64,000 bases of DNA from an uncultured Aquimarina sp. (lineage in GTDB: Bacteria; Bacteroidota; Bacteroidia; Flavobacteriales; Flavobacteriaceae), in NCBI GenBank assembly GCA_947503135.1, contig CANNCQ010000002.1, forward strand, positions 72,643 through 136,642, given 5' to 3'. The translations under genes were made by a program, and so were the position numbers. The notes below the pieces were generated by a model, which saw only the letters and a program-made list of their open reading frames with translations, was not told the DNA's origin and did no database searches. Of the stretch, positions 17,501 through 26,407 are shown one piece after another; positions within the stretch are counted from its first letter, which is position 1; each line of letters opens with the position of its first letter.

Positions 17501-18998
17501 GTATCAAGAGCAAGTAATGTTGCTATCACAAAAGTTAGCCGATTTTACTAAAGGTGAGGCTGATGTACTGCGTAAGGCTATGGGTAAAAAGCAAAAAGCG
17601 GTACTCGATAAAATGAAGCCTAAGTTTATCAAACAAGCTTCAGCCAAAGGCCATGATGTAGAAAAGTTAGAAAAAATTTGGAAAGATTGGGAAGCCTTTG
17701 CAGCCTATGCATTTAACAAATCTCACTCTACCTGTTACGCTTGGATAGCCTATCAAACAGCCTATTGCAAGGCACATTATCCTGCCGAATATATGGCAGC
17801 AGTGCTTTCCAATAATATGAACGACATCAAGACGATCACTTTTTTTATGGAAGAGTGTAAACGTATGGGACTTGAAGTTTTAGGGCCCGATGTTAACGAA
17901 TCATTTAATAAGTTTTCGGTAAACGAGCAAGGTGCTGTACGTTTTGGAATGGCAGCTATAAAAGGTGTGGGAAGTGGTGCTGTAGCCACTATTGTAGAAA
18001 ATAGAAAAACAGATGGTAAATATGAATCGATTTTTGATTTAGCAAAAAGAATTGATTTGCGAGCTGCCAATAAAAAAGCTTTTGAAAGTTTGGCTTTGGC
18101 TGGTGGTTTCGATTCTTTGGGCGATACACACCGAGCGCAGTTTTTTAAACAAGAAACAGGCAGTGAAGCTACATTTTTAGAAAAGGCCATTAAATTTGGA
18201 AGCAAATTTCAAGAGAGTAAAAATTCTTCGCAAGTAAGTTTATTTGGCGAAAGTAGTGAAGTGCAAATTGCCGAGCCTGTAATTCCACCCTGTGAGGAAT
18301 GGGGTACTATGGAGAAATTAGCGAAGGAAAAAGAGGTGGTAGGAGTATATATTTCAGGACACCCATTGGACGATCACAAATATGCAATAAAACATTTTTG
18401 TAAAAATACGTTAAAGGATTTAGGAGACTTAGAAGCTGTTGTAAACAGAGAAATTACCTTTGGAGGTGTAGTAACTTCTATAGAGCATCGAGTAACTAAA
18501 ACAGGTAAAGGCTGGGCTACATTTTTTATTGAAGATTATGATATGGCAATGGAATTCCGAATTTTCGGAGAAGATTACCTGAAATTTAGACCATACCTTA
18601 TAAAAAATAATTTTGTTCATGTTAAGCTTTTTGTAAAGGAAGGTTGGGTACAAAAGGAAACAGGAAAAAAAGGAGATCCTCGAATTCAGTTTCACAGTTT
18701 TACACTTTTAAATAATATAGTTCCCAAGTTAGCTAACAAACTAACGCTTCAGTTAGATATAGCAGATATGGATGAAGCTAAAATATGTAAAATAGAAGAA
18801 ATTTTAGAAACCGAAAACTACCCTCCTGTAGAAGAGGAAATGGATGAAATTATTCATCAAAAAGGAATTAGTTTTGAAGTGTTTGAACGTAAAGATAAAA
18901 TAATGGTTACACTACCTAGTAGAAGCAAAAAAATATACATACGACCGTCTTTGTTAGAAAAGTTAGAGCAAGAATTGGTACATTATAAATTAGGTTAA
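14523..18998 (+). CDS. dnaE: DNA polymerase III alpha subunit with fused N-terminal DnaQ-type exonuclease
   Basis: Replicative polymerase catalytic subunit of 1491 residues, longer than E. coli DnaE (1160). Residues 1-190 form a DnaQ-like proofreading exonuclease with all acidic residues readable: D6 and E8 (DTET), D105 (NVGFD), H170 and D175 (HNATAD). The PHP domain starts near 262 (HLHNHTQFS, TDH), but the later motif reads TNNTYY near residue 494 where active PHP domains have NDxHY, so it looks inactive. The polymerase core has GPGRGSAAGSA and the catalytic PDIDIDFDD near 704-712. A clamp-binding motif QVSLF lies near 1236, followed by an OB fold (ITFGGVVTSIEH). The start at 14523 directly precedes the exonuclease motif. 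Confidence 0.95.
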   Translation: MYLIFDTETTGLPKSFKAPITDTDNWPRCIQIAWQLHDEMGNCIEHQDYLIKPEGFNIPYDAEKIHGISTELAEKEGVDLAEVLEKFNAVLAKSKFVVGQNVGFDVNIMGCEFYRNDVESPMASLPVLDTCTEHTATLCQIPGGRGGKFKLPTLTELHKHLFGVGFGEAHNATADVEATTRCFLELVRKQQYTTDQLDVDKEYYPRFKEANPKPFELIGLKHINLKKASEKIKKELEKHLVDDTPSAADLKENLANLENASFSHLHNHTQFSILQSTISIPQLISSVAKHKMPAVAMTDHANMMGAFHFVNGVINHNKGVKSRNDANQIRYEATQENRLEEGEEPLHEFIPEQEVTPIVGCEFQVCEDHTNKTVKDNGYQVVLLAKNKNGYLNLAKMSSIAFVSGKYYVPRIDKKIIEQYKEDVIVLTGNLYGEVPSKVLNVGEKQAEEALLWWKEQFGDDLYIELMRHNQEDEDRVNQVLIQFSKKHNIKLVATNNTYYAEKENANAHDILLCVKDGEKQATPIGRGRGYRYGLPNQEYYFKSQDEMKSLFKDIPEAIINIQEIVDKVETFTLARDVLLPAFDIPKEFQFEEDKFDGGKRGENKFLRHITYEGAKIRYGDITPEIDERLDFELQVIEKTGYPGYFLIVEDFIRAARDMGVSVGPGRGSAAGSAVAYCLWITNLDPIKYDLLFERFLNPDRVSMPDIDIDFDDEGRGRVMDYVIDKYGSNQVAQIITYGTMAAKSSIRDTARALDLPLHEADRMAKLIPNMSKLKKIIGVDEATLRKKFNAEELQKINELLAISEGEGLEAETLNQAHILEGSVRNTGIHACGVIITPDDITKFVPVALAKDSEMYCTQFDNSVVEDAGLLKMDFLGLKTLTLIKDTVKIVKAKHGVELDPENFPLDDVKTYELFQRGETVGVFQYESPGMQKHMRSLKPTVFADLIAMNALYRPGPMEYIPSFIARKHGEEEIVYDLDDCEEYLAETYGITVYQEQVMLLSQKLADFTKGEADVLRKAMGKKQKAVLDKMKPKFIKQASAKGHDVEKLEKIWKDWEAFAAYAFNKSHSTCYAWIAYQTAYCKAHYPAEYMAAVLSNNMNDIKTITFFMEECKRMGLEVLGPDVNESFNKFSVNEQGAVRFGMAAIKGVGSGAVATIVENRKTDGKYESIFDLAKRIDLRAANKKAFESLALAGGFDSLGDTHRAQFFKQETGSEATFLEKAIKFGSKFQESKNSSQVSLFGESSEVQIAEPVIPPCEEWGTMEKLAKEKEVVGVYISGHPLDDHKYAIKHFCKNTLKDLGDLEAVVNREITFGGVVTSIEHRVTKTGKGWATFFIEDYDMAMEFRIFGEDYLKFRPYLIKNNFVHVKLFVKEGWVQKETGKKGDPRIQFHSFTLLNNIVPKLANKLTLQLDIADMDEAKICKIEEILETENYPPVEEEMDEIIHQKGISFEVFERKDKIMVTLPSRSKKIYIRPSLLEKLEQELVHYKLG

Positions 18999-19064
18999 TA
19001 GAAAACTATAACCGACTTTAAAATAGTAATATTGTAGTTTTTTAATTTAAGAACATAACCCTAA

Positions 19065-19110
19065 AAAGTGTGTAAATATAAAATAACACGTATCTAACTT
19101 TACACACTTT
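19065..19110. terminator. Inverted repeat between convergent dnaE and the MORN gene
   Basis: Arms AAAGTGTGTAAA (19065-19076) and TTTACACACTTT (19099-19110) are perfect, with a 22-base loop. The position between convergent genes suits a bidirectional terminator, but the long loop and weak T tract make this uncertain. Confidence 0.4.
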
Positions 19111-19170
19111 GTGTGATATTACCCTTTTTATATTGCTTATTGACAATAATTACTTTATAAATCATAGGGA

Positions 19171-20274
19171 TTAATTATATGTTTTTTCAGAAATTATTTT
19201 ATTGTTTTTATATTCTATTTCTTTATAAATTTTCCCGTTTAGTTTATAATATTTCCACAAATTCATCTTTTCGTCATTAATATACATCCCTTCACTTTCT
19301 ACTTTACCAGCTTCATTGTAGGTTTTAGATATTCCATTTTTATGACCATTAGCAAAAGTGTAGGTTGTTTTTAATGTATTATCATCGCTATAATATTTCC
19401 ATTCTCCTGATTTGTAACCTATTTTATATTGTCCATCAATAACAAGCTGTCCTGTTTCAGAGTATTCTTTAAGTAAGCCATCTTTATATCCGTCCTTAAA
19501 ATTTATAATTTTTTTCATGTTTCCATTTTTGTGAAACTTTTTTTCAGTTTTTAAATAACCATCGGAAAAAGCTTTTTCACTAATTATTATTCCTGACGGG
19601 TTGTAATATTTAGAAACACCGTGTAATTTATTATCCTTATAAGATTCTGCTATTTCTATTTTTCCGTTGGCATAATATTTTTTTTTGGTAAAATCTTTAG
19701 CTTCAGTATATGTTTTTTCCCAGATTAACCTGCCTTCTTCCGTTTTTTGTGTCCATAAACCTGTTGGCTTGTTGTTATTATAATGACTTACTTCTATTAA
19801 TTTTACACCACTTCTTATATCAAGTAATTTGGATACCCATTTACCTTCTTTCATGTCGTTTTTATAAACCTCAACTCTTCTCAATTCACCTTTTTTATTA
19901 TAAGTTTTCCACTCTCCATCTTTTAAGCCATCCTTATAATTAAAATCTTCGTTTATTTTACCATTTGAATGGTAAGAAATACTTTTTCCATCTGCTTTTC
20001 CATCCTGATTAAAGCTCGTTTCTTGTTCTATTTTTCCAGAAAAATCATAATTCTTTTTATTCCCTATCATTTTTCCATTTTTAAACGTTACTTCAGTATA
20101 TGCGCCACTATTTTCAGCTAATTTAAAGGCTCCGTTTAAAAATTTACCTTCATATTTAAATAAAACTTCCTTTCCAAAACGTTGGTTTTCAATATCTTTC
20201 CATAAAAGATAAGTTTCCTGAGCTTTTATACTTGATATTAACAAAAAGAATACTATGGTAATATTTATTTTCAT
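19171..20274 (-). CDS. Secreted MORN-type (YwqK-like) repeat protein
   Basis: A 367-residue protein with a signal peptide ending near SSIKAQ. The rest is a run of about ten imperfect 22-25-residue repeats of the MORN_2 type, such as YHSNGKINEDFNYKDGLKDG and YYANGKIEIAESYKDNKLHG. These repeats form a beta-sheet solenoid and are common in secreted or outer-membrane-associated Bacteroidota proteins; some carry the misleading name 'YwqK antitoxin'. No enzymatic motif is seen. It is isolated, with a dnaE-convergent hairpin downstream and a terminator upstream separating it from 20761-21711. Function unknown. Confidence 0.8.
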   Translation of the reverse strand: MKINITIVFFLLISSIKAQETYLLWKDIENQRFGKEVLFKYEGKFLNGAFKLAENSGAYTEVTFKNGKMIGNKKNYDFSGKIEQETSFNQDGKADGKSISYHSNGKINEDFNYKDGLKDGEWKTYNKKGELRRVEVYKNDMKEGKWVSKLLDIRSGVKLIEVSHYNNNKPTGLWTQKTEEGRLIWEKTYTEAKDFTKKKYYANGKIEIAESYKDNKLHGVSKYYNPSGIIISEKAFSDGYLKTEKKFHKNGNMKKIINFKDGYKDGLLKEYSETGQLVIDGQYKIGYKSGEWKYYSDDNTLKTTYTFANGHKNGISKTYNEAGKVESEGMYINDEKMNLWKYYKLNGKIYKEIEYKNNKIISEKTYN

Positions 20275-20627
20275 AATCTGTTTCTAATTATTGTAAAAAG
20301 TTAAGTGTAAGAAAAGGCTGTATTCGAATTTTTATTACAATAAACTTTACTTTTCTAGTAAAATTTAAGGTACAAATTAAAGTTTAGATTACATTATTTC
20401 TTTTGGGGTTTTATGCTTAATCACTTTTGAGGTTTATTGTTAAGTTTATATTGAATAATTAAGAGTTATTTTTTGTTAATTAAATAGAAGTCAGTTCCTA
20501 AAATAGATACCAAATGATGAGACTATTTATATTTTTGTATGAGTTTTTTTCGTGAGGAATAAGGACAGCCAAAGTAAATTTTTATGCCTTTTTTACTTAT
20601 AATTTATTTACGTTTAAATTTTTAACA
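20275..20627. other. AT-rich intergenic region upstream of the MORN gene
   Basis: About 350 bases without a convincing gene. It should contain the promoter of the minus-strand MORN-repeat gene, but I see no clean TAnnTTTG on that strand. A TATTTTTG on the plus strand at 20530-20537 has no gene behind it. Confidence 0.4.
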
Positions 20628-20658
20628 AAAAACCTCGTAGTTTAGCTACGAGGTTTTT
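20628..20658 (-). terminator. Intrinsic terminator of the T9SS cargo gene
   Basis: Perfect 13-bp arms AAAAACCTCGTAG (20628-20640) and CTACGAGGTTTTT (20646-20658) with a 5-base loop, ending in a U tract on the minus strand. It lies about 100 bases downstream of the stop at 20761. Confidence 0.85.
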
Positions 20659-20760
20659 GTTATTTTATAAGAGTACTAAACTAACATAACTCATCTAATT
20701 AGTTTGCATCTTTTCGATTGTTTAGTTTTTGTGATTTTAATTGAAAACCTAATCCATAAA

Positions 20761-21711
20761 TTACTTTTTTACGACTTTGATTATCCTTTGTTTGGATTCA
20801 TTAAATATTTTTAAGAAATAAACACCTTTTTCATGGTTAAGTGTAAAAGAATTAATTAGACTAGAATTAATGTTTTTACGGGAGATTATTTTTTTTCCAG
20901 AAGAATTAAATAAATCCAAATTTATATTTCCAAGATCTTCAAAATTACCAAAGTTAATTTTGCCTTTAGTAGGGTTTGGATAAATAAGCACATCATCTAA
21001 ACGGTTAAAATTGCTTTCTTCAATACTTAAATTCACAGGATTTATTACTTCAATAAATACTTCCCCAACATCGCTTAATCCACTTGTTCTATCTTGAATT
21101 GTATAGGTAAACGAAAAAGGCTCTAAACTATCTGGTGGGGGTGTTATAAATAACCTATCAGCAATTAGAATAGAAAACTGAACAGTAGCTCCATTAGGTA
21201 ATGTTATTATATTAGAATCATCAGCATCAGCTAATGAAATACCATTAATACTTACTACATTGATGATGTCACCAGTATCATTAGTTAAAACATTAACATC
21301 TACTTCTGTATTTATTGGAGTTGAGGCTATATCGTCTGTAGCCATTGGATTAGGGTTAGTTACATCTATAAATACTTCCCCAACATCAGTATCACCAGTG
21401 AAAGGTTCTCCCACTGTATATTCAAATTCTAAAACGTTACTATCAATTGCAGGTGTTATTAATAAAAGATCATCTACAAGTTGTATTGTTGATCCATCAT
21501 CTAGTGTTATAGTTCCATTATTAACTATAGTTTCGGAATTAATTTCAATGATGGAGAGAGAACCACTTGGACTATAAGCACTACTTAAAACGTCAACAAA
21601 TACATGAGTCTCAGGGCGAATTAAATAAAAGAAAAAATCAGATGCAGTAACTTGAGAATAAGAAAACTGTACAAAGCTATTCAGTAATATAAAGAGTATT
21701 ATTTTTTTCAT
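20761..21711 (-). CDS. Secreted protein with Ig/cadherin-like repeats and a T9SS sorting domain
   Basis: A 316-residue exported protein. It has a signal peptide (MKKIILFILLNSFVQFSYSQ), two tandem beta-sandwich repeats of cadherin-like Big_9 type (the better one begins ATDDIASTPINTEVDVNVLTN) and a C-terminal type A T9SS sorting domain. The sorting domain has LIYPNPTKGKINF, a LFNSSGKKI strand and the final GVYFLKIFNESKQRIIKVVKK-type strand. Both repeats end in a DVGEVFI strand. It is expected on the cell surface or in the medium as an adhesin-like or matrix protein. I took the ATG at 21711; an in-frame TTG at 21723 only adds four residues ahead of the signal peptide. Partners unknown. Confidence 0.83.
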   Translation of the reverse strand: MKKIILFILLNSFVQFSYSQVTASDFFFYLIRPETHVFVDVLSSAYSPSGSLSIIEINSETIVNNGTITLDDGSTIQLVDDLLLITPAIDSNVLEFEYTVGEPFTGDTDVGEVFIDVTNPNPMATDDIASTPINTEVDVNVLTNDTGDIINVVSINGISLADADDSNIITLPNGATVQFSILIADRLFITPPPDSLEPFSFTYTIQDRTSGLSDVGEVFIEVINPVNLSIEESNFNRLDDVLIYPNPTKGKINFGNFEDLGNINLDLFNSSGKKIISRKNINSSLINSFTLNHEKGVYFLKIFNESKQRIIKVVKK

Positions 21712-21738
21712 TTTTATTTGCAAAATTAAATAAAATAA

Positions 21739-22080
21739 TCAACCCACTATAGTCCCATCAGGTACTTTTAAGTCAGCGGTTAAAAGAGTTACATTTTGGT
21801 TACCTTCTACAGCCCCTAGTAGTAAACACTCGCTCATTATGTTTGCTATCTGTTTAGACGGAAAATTAGTTACCGCAATTACTTGTTTACCAATAAGGGC
21901 TTCGGGCGTATATCGTTTTGTAATTTGGGCAGAAGTTTTTTTAATTCCATATTCTCCAAAATCTACTCGAATAACGTAAGCAGGCTTTTTAGCTTCTTTA
22001 AAAAATTCTGCAGTAATTATAGTTCCTACACGCATAGTTACTTTCGAAAATTCATTCCAAGTTAATTGAGTTTCTTTCAT
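21739..22080 (-). CDS. csaA: CsaA-like tRNA-binding domain protein
   Basis: A 113-residue single-domain protein with the OB-fold tRNA-binding (EMAP-II/Trbp111) pattern: MRVGTIITAE near residue 16, AYVIRVDFGEYGIKKTSAQI, and a final segment ending in VPDGTIVG. It matches the stand-alone CsaA family (about 110 residues), proposed to have chaperone or tRNA-binding roles. It is 10 bases downstream of the M1 peptidase gene on the same strand, so probably co-transcribed. Confidence 0.88.
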   Translation of the reverse strand: MKETQLTWNEFSKVTMRVGTIITAEFFKEAKKPAYVIRVDFGEYGIKKTSAQITKRYTPEALIGKQVIAVTNFPSKQIANIMSECLLLGAVEGNQNVTLLTADLKVPDGTIVG

Positions 22081-22090
22081 AACTATTAGA

Positions 22091-24190
22091 TTAAGATTGA
22101 GTAACTATTTTTTGAATTTTATTAGGCAATTTATCTTTTAGACGATTAAATTTTTGTTGAAATTTAGGCTGTTTCAATAAACGTTCAATAGTTTTTGTAC
22201 AAAATTTATTAAACTGCCAATTTGGATGCGTAGCACTTACGCTTAAATTAATAATACTTTGATCATTAAAGCTCTTTAAAATTTCTAGGTATTTAAAAGT
22301 ATTAATTCGGGTTCCTATACTGTGGTTGGTAGCGGTGTATTTATGTAATTCAGAAAAAAACGAAGCTCTTTGTTTTGTGCTATAACCAGGAGTGTTTAAA
22401 GCAAGTAAAAGCCAAAGTGTACGCACGTTTTTATTATTAAATCCAACTATATGTTTTGTGCTATCCAAGTATCTTTTTTTATCATTATCAAAATTATTCC
22501 AAAGATTGTATAAAGCATACTCCACAGTGGCATAGGAACTAGAACGCAATAGGGTTTCCATAGGTGTTTTTAACTTTTTAGGAATGCTATTTAAAGCACT
22601 AGCTAAAGCGAGTTCAACTTGAGGATTATGTGTTTCGAAAGCCTTTAAAAGCAAGTTTATGGCCTCTTTAGAAGTGTTGTCATACAATTGCGAAACCACC
22701 TCTTCAGCCAAATAGGGATTTACAGGAAATTGCAAAGCTTCGTTAAGGTATTGATATTTCCCTGCAAAGGGTTGTGTGCGCTCACCAGCTAAGCGTAAAT
22801 ACGTTTTAATAAAATTAGATTTTGTAAGTAACGCAAGCGCTTTTTTGGTAGGAAAATCTTTATTGTATATCCAGTTGGTCGCAAAAGTAGAGAGGTCTTT
22901 TTTTGAAACTTGGTTTACTACTAGTAAAAAATCATCGGTAGTAACGTTTTTGTAGGCAAATTGTTTTAAAAACAAACGAATGGCTTTTTTCAAATTCTCC
23001 TCTCCAATATAATCTTCTAAAGCAATAAGCGTCCAAGCTCCGCGTTGGTAATAATTTAAAGAAGATCCTTTAGGAGTTACCAAAGGAGTACTGTTTTTAG
23101 AGTCATTTACAGCATTTAACTGTTCGGCAGTTTCATATAATTTGTAATAAAAATAATCATCACCAAATATTTTTTTTTCTGCCTTTAAGGCGAAAAATGT
23201 GGCAAAGCCTTCGTGTAGCCAATGGTGATTACTTTTAGTTTCGGTAATTAAATTCCCAAACCATTGGTGTGCCAATTCGTGTGCACTAACATTTACAAAA
23301 TTTTTATCCGTGTAACTGTTTTTGTCAATAATAAAATCATCATCAAATACAGTGCAAGCTGTATTTTCCATACCAGAGTATAAAAAATCGTGCACAGGAA
23401 CTTGCCTATAAATTTCCCAAGGGTAGGGCACCCCAATTTCTGTTTCTAAAAAGTCAAAAATTTCTTTGTGATGCTTATAGGTACTTTCAAAATCACTTTC
23501 TCGATCAGGGTAAATGTAATTTTCTAGCGGAATTTCAGTAATGCTATAAGAAGTCTTTTTTGCGTAGTTACCAATGGCTACAGCTACTAAATAAGAGCTC
23601 ATGGGGTGTTGCATTTGATAATGCCATTGTTTTATTTTACTGTCTTTGTGTGTTGTGGTTATTAATTTTCCGTTGGAAATTACTTGGTAATCCGCATTAA
23701 AATTAAATTTTAAATCAAACACAATTTTATCATTCATATTATCAATACTAGGCAACCAGTAACTAGTATATTTTCCTTGTCCTTGCGACCAAATTTGCTT
23801 GTGATTGTGAGTAGTAGGATCTATATTTTGTTTATCCCAACCCCAAAAGTAGAGCGCTTTTTTAGGCTGTGCTTTATAGTTTACATTGTAAGTGTAAGTT
23901 TGTCCTTTTTTAAAATTTCCTAACAACCAAATTTTATTGTTTTCGTATTTTATTTTTAAAGAATCGGCACTGCTAACTTCAGTAAATTTTTGGGCATCTA
24001 AATACGCTTTTTTGGTATTTTCTAAAACTTTAAAAGTAACATTCACAGCTCCCCAAACTAATTTGTTTGAAGGCTCAAAATTCAATTCACTTTTAATTGT
24101 TTTGATATCAATTTGCTGAGTGTCGTTTGGCGCTTGAGCTTGAATTAATGAAAAACAAAAAAAGAGTAGGAAGAAGTAATTTATTTTCAT
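22091..24190 (-). CDS. Secreted M1-family zinc aminopeptidase
   Basis: A 699-residue metallopeptidase with a signal peptide ending near SLIQAQ. The gluzincin site is complete: HELAHQWFGN, 18 residues, then the third ligand Glu in LHEGFATFF. The substrate-binding GxMEN-type motif appears as YSGMENTAC. The N-terminal half is the beta-saddle domain typical of M1 enzymes; the C-terminal half contains HEAT/ARM-like helices. It likely trims peptides in the periplasm or outside the cell. It is followed within 10 bases by csaA. The start is the ATG at 24190, in divergent orientation to recG. Confidence 0.92.
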   Translation of the reverse strand: MKINYFFLLFFCFSLIQAQAPNDTQQIDIKTIKSELNFEPSNKLVWGAVNVTFKVLENTKKAYLDAQKFTEVSSADSLKIKYENNKIWLLGNFKKGQTYTYNVNYKAQPKKALYFWGWDKQNIDPTTHNHKQIWSQGQGKYTSYWLPSIDNMNDKIVFDLKFNFNADYQVISNGKLITTTHKDSKIKQWHYQMQHPMSSYLVAVAIGNYAKKTSYSITEIPLENYIYPDRESDFESTYKHHKEIFDFLETEIGVPYPWEIYRQVPVHDFLYSGMENTACTVFDDDFIIDKNSYTDKNFVNVSAHELAHQWFGNLITETKSNHHWLHEGFATFFALKAEKKIFGDDYFYYKLYETAEQLNAVNDSKNSTPLVTPKGSSLNYYQRGAWTLIALEDYIGEENLKKAIRLFLKQFAYKNVTTDDFLLVVNQVSKKDLSTFATNWIYNKDFPTKKALALLTKSNFIKTYLRLAGERTQPFAGKYQYLNEALQFPVNPYLAEEVVSQLYDNTSKEAINLLLKAFETHNPQVELALASALNSIPKKLKTPMETLLRSSSYATVEYALYNLWNNFDNDKKRYLDSTKHIVGFNNKNVRTLWLLLALNTPGYSTKQRASFFSELHKYTATNHSIGTRINTFKYLEILKSFNDQSIINLSVSATHPNWQFNKFCTKTIERLLKQPKFQQKFNRLKDKLPNKIQKIVTQS

Positions 24191-24268
24191 GAAATAAGGA
24201 CAAGATTTTATGAAGCAAATTACAAAATTCGTTCGATTTAAAAAGTAGAAAAATGTATATTAGCTTTA

Positions 24269-26365
24269 ATGAGTATTGATATCTTACAGTCTTCTATAGC
24301 TTATATTAAAGGAGTTGGTCCTGCACGTGCAAAATTGCTAGAGCAGGAGATGGGGGTTTTTAAATGTCAAGATTTATTGCATTTTTTTCCGAATAGATAC
24401 ATAGACCGAACGCGCTATTTTAAAATAAATGAACTTCAGCAAAATGAATCTGAAGTTCAAATAATTGGAATGGTAACGAGTTTGCAAAGTGTAAAACAAA
24501 AACGGGGCAGCCGATTGGTGGCCACCTTTAAAGATGCTACTGGGCAAATGGAATTGGTGTGGTTTCAGGGAGCTAAATGGATTAAGGAAAACATAAAGCT
24601 AAACACGCCCTATGTGATTTTTGGAAAAACAAAATTCTACAGAGGTTACACCATGGCGCATCCAGAAATGGAATTGCTAGATGCACATAAAAAAAGTTTA
24701 AGTACGGTAATGCAACCGGTATATCCTTCTACGGAGTTGTTGCAAAAAAGAGGCGTTTCGCATAAAACCGTTTCTAAAATGGTTCAAAATCTTTTTTTAA
24801 CACAAGGAATTTCATTTTCAGAAACACTTTCGCAAGAAATTATAGATCACTTAAAATTTATAGACAAATCTGAGGCTTTATTAAACATACATTTTCCTAA
24901 AAGCCAGGATTTGCTTACTAAAGCAAGCTACCGACTGAAGTTTGAAGAGTTGTTTTTTATTCAACTACAGCTTATTCGGAAAAATATAATCAACAAGCAA
25001 AAAATAAAAGGATATCCTTTTGAGAAAGTAGGATCCATTTTCACAGATTTTTATAATAATTGCTTGCCTTTTGAGCTTACAAATGCACAAAAAAGGGTAA
25101 TTAAAGAAATCCGAAAAGATGTGGGTAGTAGCGCTCAAATGAACCGTTTATTACAAGGAGATGTAGGCTCGGGAAAAACTATTGTAGGTTTAATGACTAT
25201 GCTGTTTGCTATTGATAATGGGTTTCAGGCCACTTTAATGGCGCCAACGGCTATTTTAGCAAAGCAACATTTTGACGGTATCTCAGAGTTGGTAAAAGAC
25301 CTTCCTGTTAAGGTAAGTTTACTTATGGGAAGCACAAAAACCAAAGCGCGCAGAGAAATTCATGAAGGGTTAGAAACAGGTGAAATTCATATTTTAATTG
25401 GTACGCACGCCTTACTAGAGGATAAGGTGAAATATAAAAATTTGGGATTAGCCATTATTGATGAACAACATCGATTTGGTGTGGCACAACGAGCCAAATT
25501 GTGGAAAAAAAATCAATTGCCACCACATATACTGGTAATGACCGCAACTCCTATACCTAGAACTTTAGCGATGAGTTTATATGGAGATTTAGACGTATCG
25601 GTAATTGATGAATTACCACCAGGAAGAAAAGCAATAAAAACCTTGCACCGTTATGAAGGACAGCGTTTAAAGGTTTTTCATTTTATCAGGGAAGAAATTG
25701 CCAAGGGGAGACAAGTATACATAGTATATCCATTAATTCAAGAATCGGAAGCGATGGATTATAAAGATCTTATGGATGGTTATGAGAGTATAGCACGTGA
25801 TTTTCCAGACAATCAAATTTCAATTGTTCACGGACAAATGAAGCCTGCCGATAAGGACATTGAAATGGAACGCTTTGTTAAAGGAGAAACGCAAATTATG
25901 GTAGCAACTACTGTAATTGAAGTAGGGGTAAACGTACCCAATGCTAGTTTAATGATTATTGAAAGTGCGGAGCGCTTTGGATTATCTCAATTACACCAAT
26001 TGCGAGGCAGAGTTGGACGAGGCGCAGAGCAAAGCTACTGTGTGTTGATGTCGGGTTTTAAACTTTCTAACGATTCTAAAACTCGTTTGGAAACCATGGT
26101 GCAAACTAACGATGGTTTTGAAATTGCAGAAGTGGATTTAAAATTACGTGGACCAGGTGATATTATGGGAACCCAGCAAAGTGGGGTGCTAAATTTGAAA
26201 ATAGCAGATATTGTAAAAGACAATCAGTTGCTTAAAATAGCACGTGATTTTGCAATGAAGGTGTTGAAAGAAGACCCTAATTTAGAATTACCTAAAAATG
26301 CTCCCATAAATATGGCTTACCGCCAATTGGTTCAGCATAAAAACATCTGGAATTATATCAGTTAA
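24269..26365 (+). CDS. recG: ATP-dependent DNA helicase RecG
   Basis: A 698-residue branch-migration helicase that remodels stalled forks and Holliday junctions. An N-terminal wedge/OB domain (SSIAYIKGVGPARAKLLEQE; VKQKRGSRLVATFKDATG) precedes the SF2 motor: Walker A GDVGSGKT, motif II DEQH, motif III TATPIPRTLAMSLYG, and motif VI near QLRGRVGRG. The C-terminal GDIMGTQQSG element is diagnostic for RecG. Length matches the family. Divergent from the M1 peptidase gene. Confidence 0.96.
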   Translation: MSIDILQSSIAYIKGVGPARAKLLEQEMGVFKCQDLLHFFPNRYIDRTRYFKINELQQNESEVQIIGMVTSLQSVKQKRGSRLVATFKDATGQMELVWFQGAKWIKENIKLNTPYVIFGKTKFYRGYTMAHPEMELLDAHKKSLSTVMQPVYPSTELLQKRGVSHKTVSKMVQNLFLTQGISFSETLSQEIIDHLKFIDKSEALLNIHFPKSQDLLTKASYRLKFEELFFIQLQLIRKNIINKQKIKGYPFEKVGSIFTDFYNNCLPFELTNAQKRVIKEIRKDVGSSAQMNRLLQGDVGSGKTIVGLMTMLFAIDNGFQATLMAPTAILAKQHFDGISELVKDLPVKVSLLMGSTKTKARREIHEGLETGEIHILIGTHALLEDKVKYKNLGLAIIDEQHRFGVAQRAKLWKKNQLPPHILVMTATPIPRTLAMSLYGDLDVSVIDELPPGRKAIKTLHRYEGQRLKVFHFIREEIAKGRQVYIVYPLIQESEAMDYKDLMDGYESIARDFPDNQISIVHGQMKPADKDIEMERFVKGETQIMVATTVIEVGVNVPNASLMIIESAERFGLSQLHQLRGRVGRGAEQSYCVLMSGFKLSNDSKTRLETMVQTNDGFEIAEVDLKLRGPGDIMGTQQSGVLNLKIADIVKDNQLLKIARDFAMKVLKEDPNLELPKNAPINMAYRQLVQHKNIWNYIS

Positions 26366-26383
26366 AATTAATTTCTGTAAATT

Positions 26384-26407
26384 AAACCTTGTTATACTAC
26401 AAGGTTT
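26384..26407. terminator. Bidirectional terminator between recG and the WbqC-like gene
   Basis: Arms AAACCTTGT (26384-26392) and ACAAGGTTT (26399-26407) with a 6-base loop, lying between the convergent recG and WbqC-like genes and overlapping the last codons of the latter. Confidence 0.6.

Noticed and set aside
17777..18205. 142-codon open frame on the minus strand inside dnaE
   Set aside because: Antisense to a strongly conserved polymerase domain; no start context or domain of its own.
19171..20274. Regular repetition suggesting a CRISPR array
   Set aside because: The periodicity is protein-level MORN repeats in an intact open frame; no identical direct repeats with unique spacers exist.
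19171..20274. 'YwqK antitoxin' assignment for the MORN protein
   Set aside because: The protein is exported and no toxin gene is adjacent; the antitoxin label is an annotation habit for this repeat family.
20530..20537. TATTTTTG promoter-like box on the plus strand
   Set aside because: No plus-strand gene follows; a match is expected by chance in AT-rich DNA.
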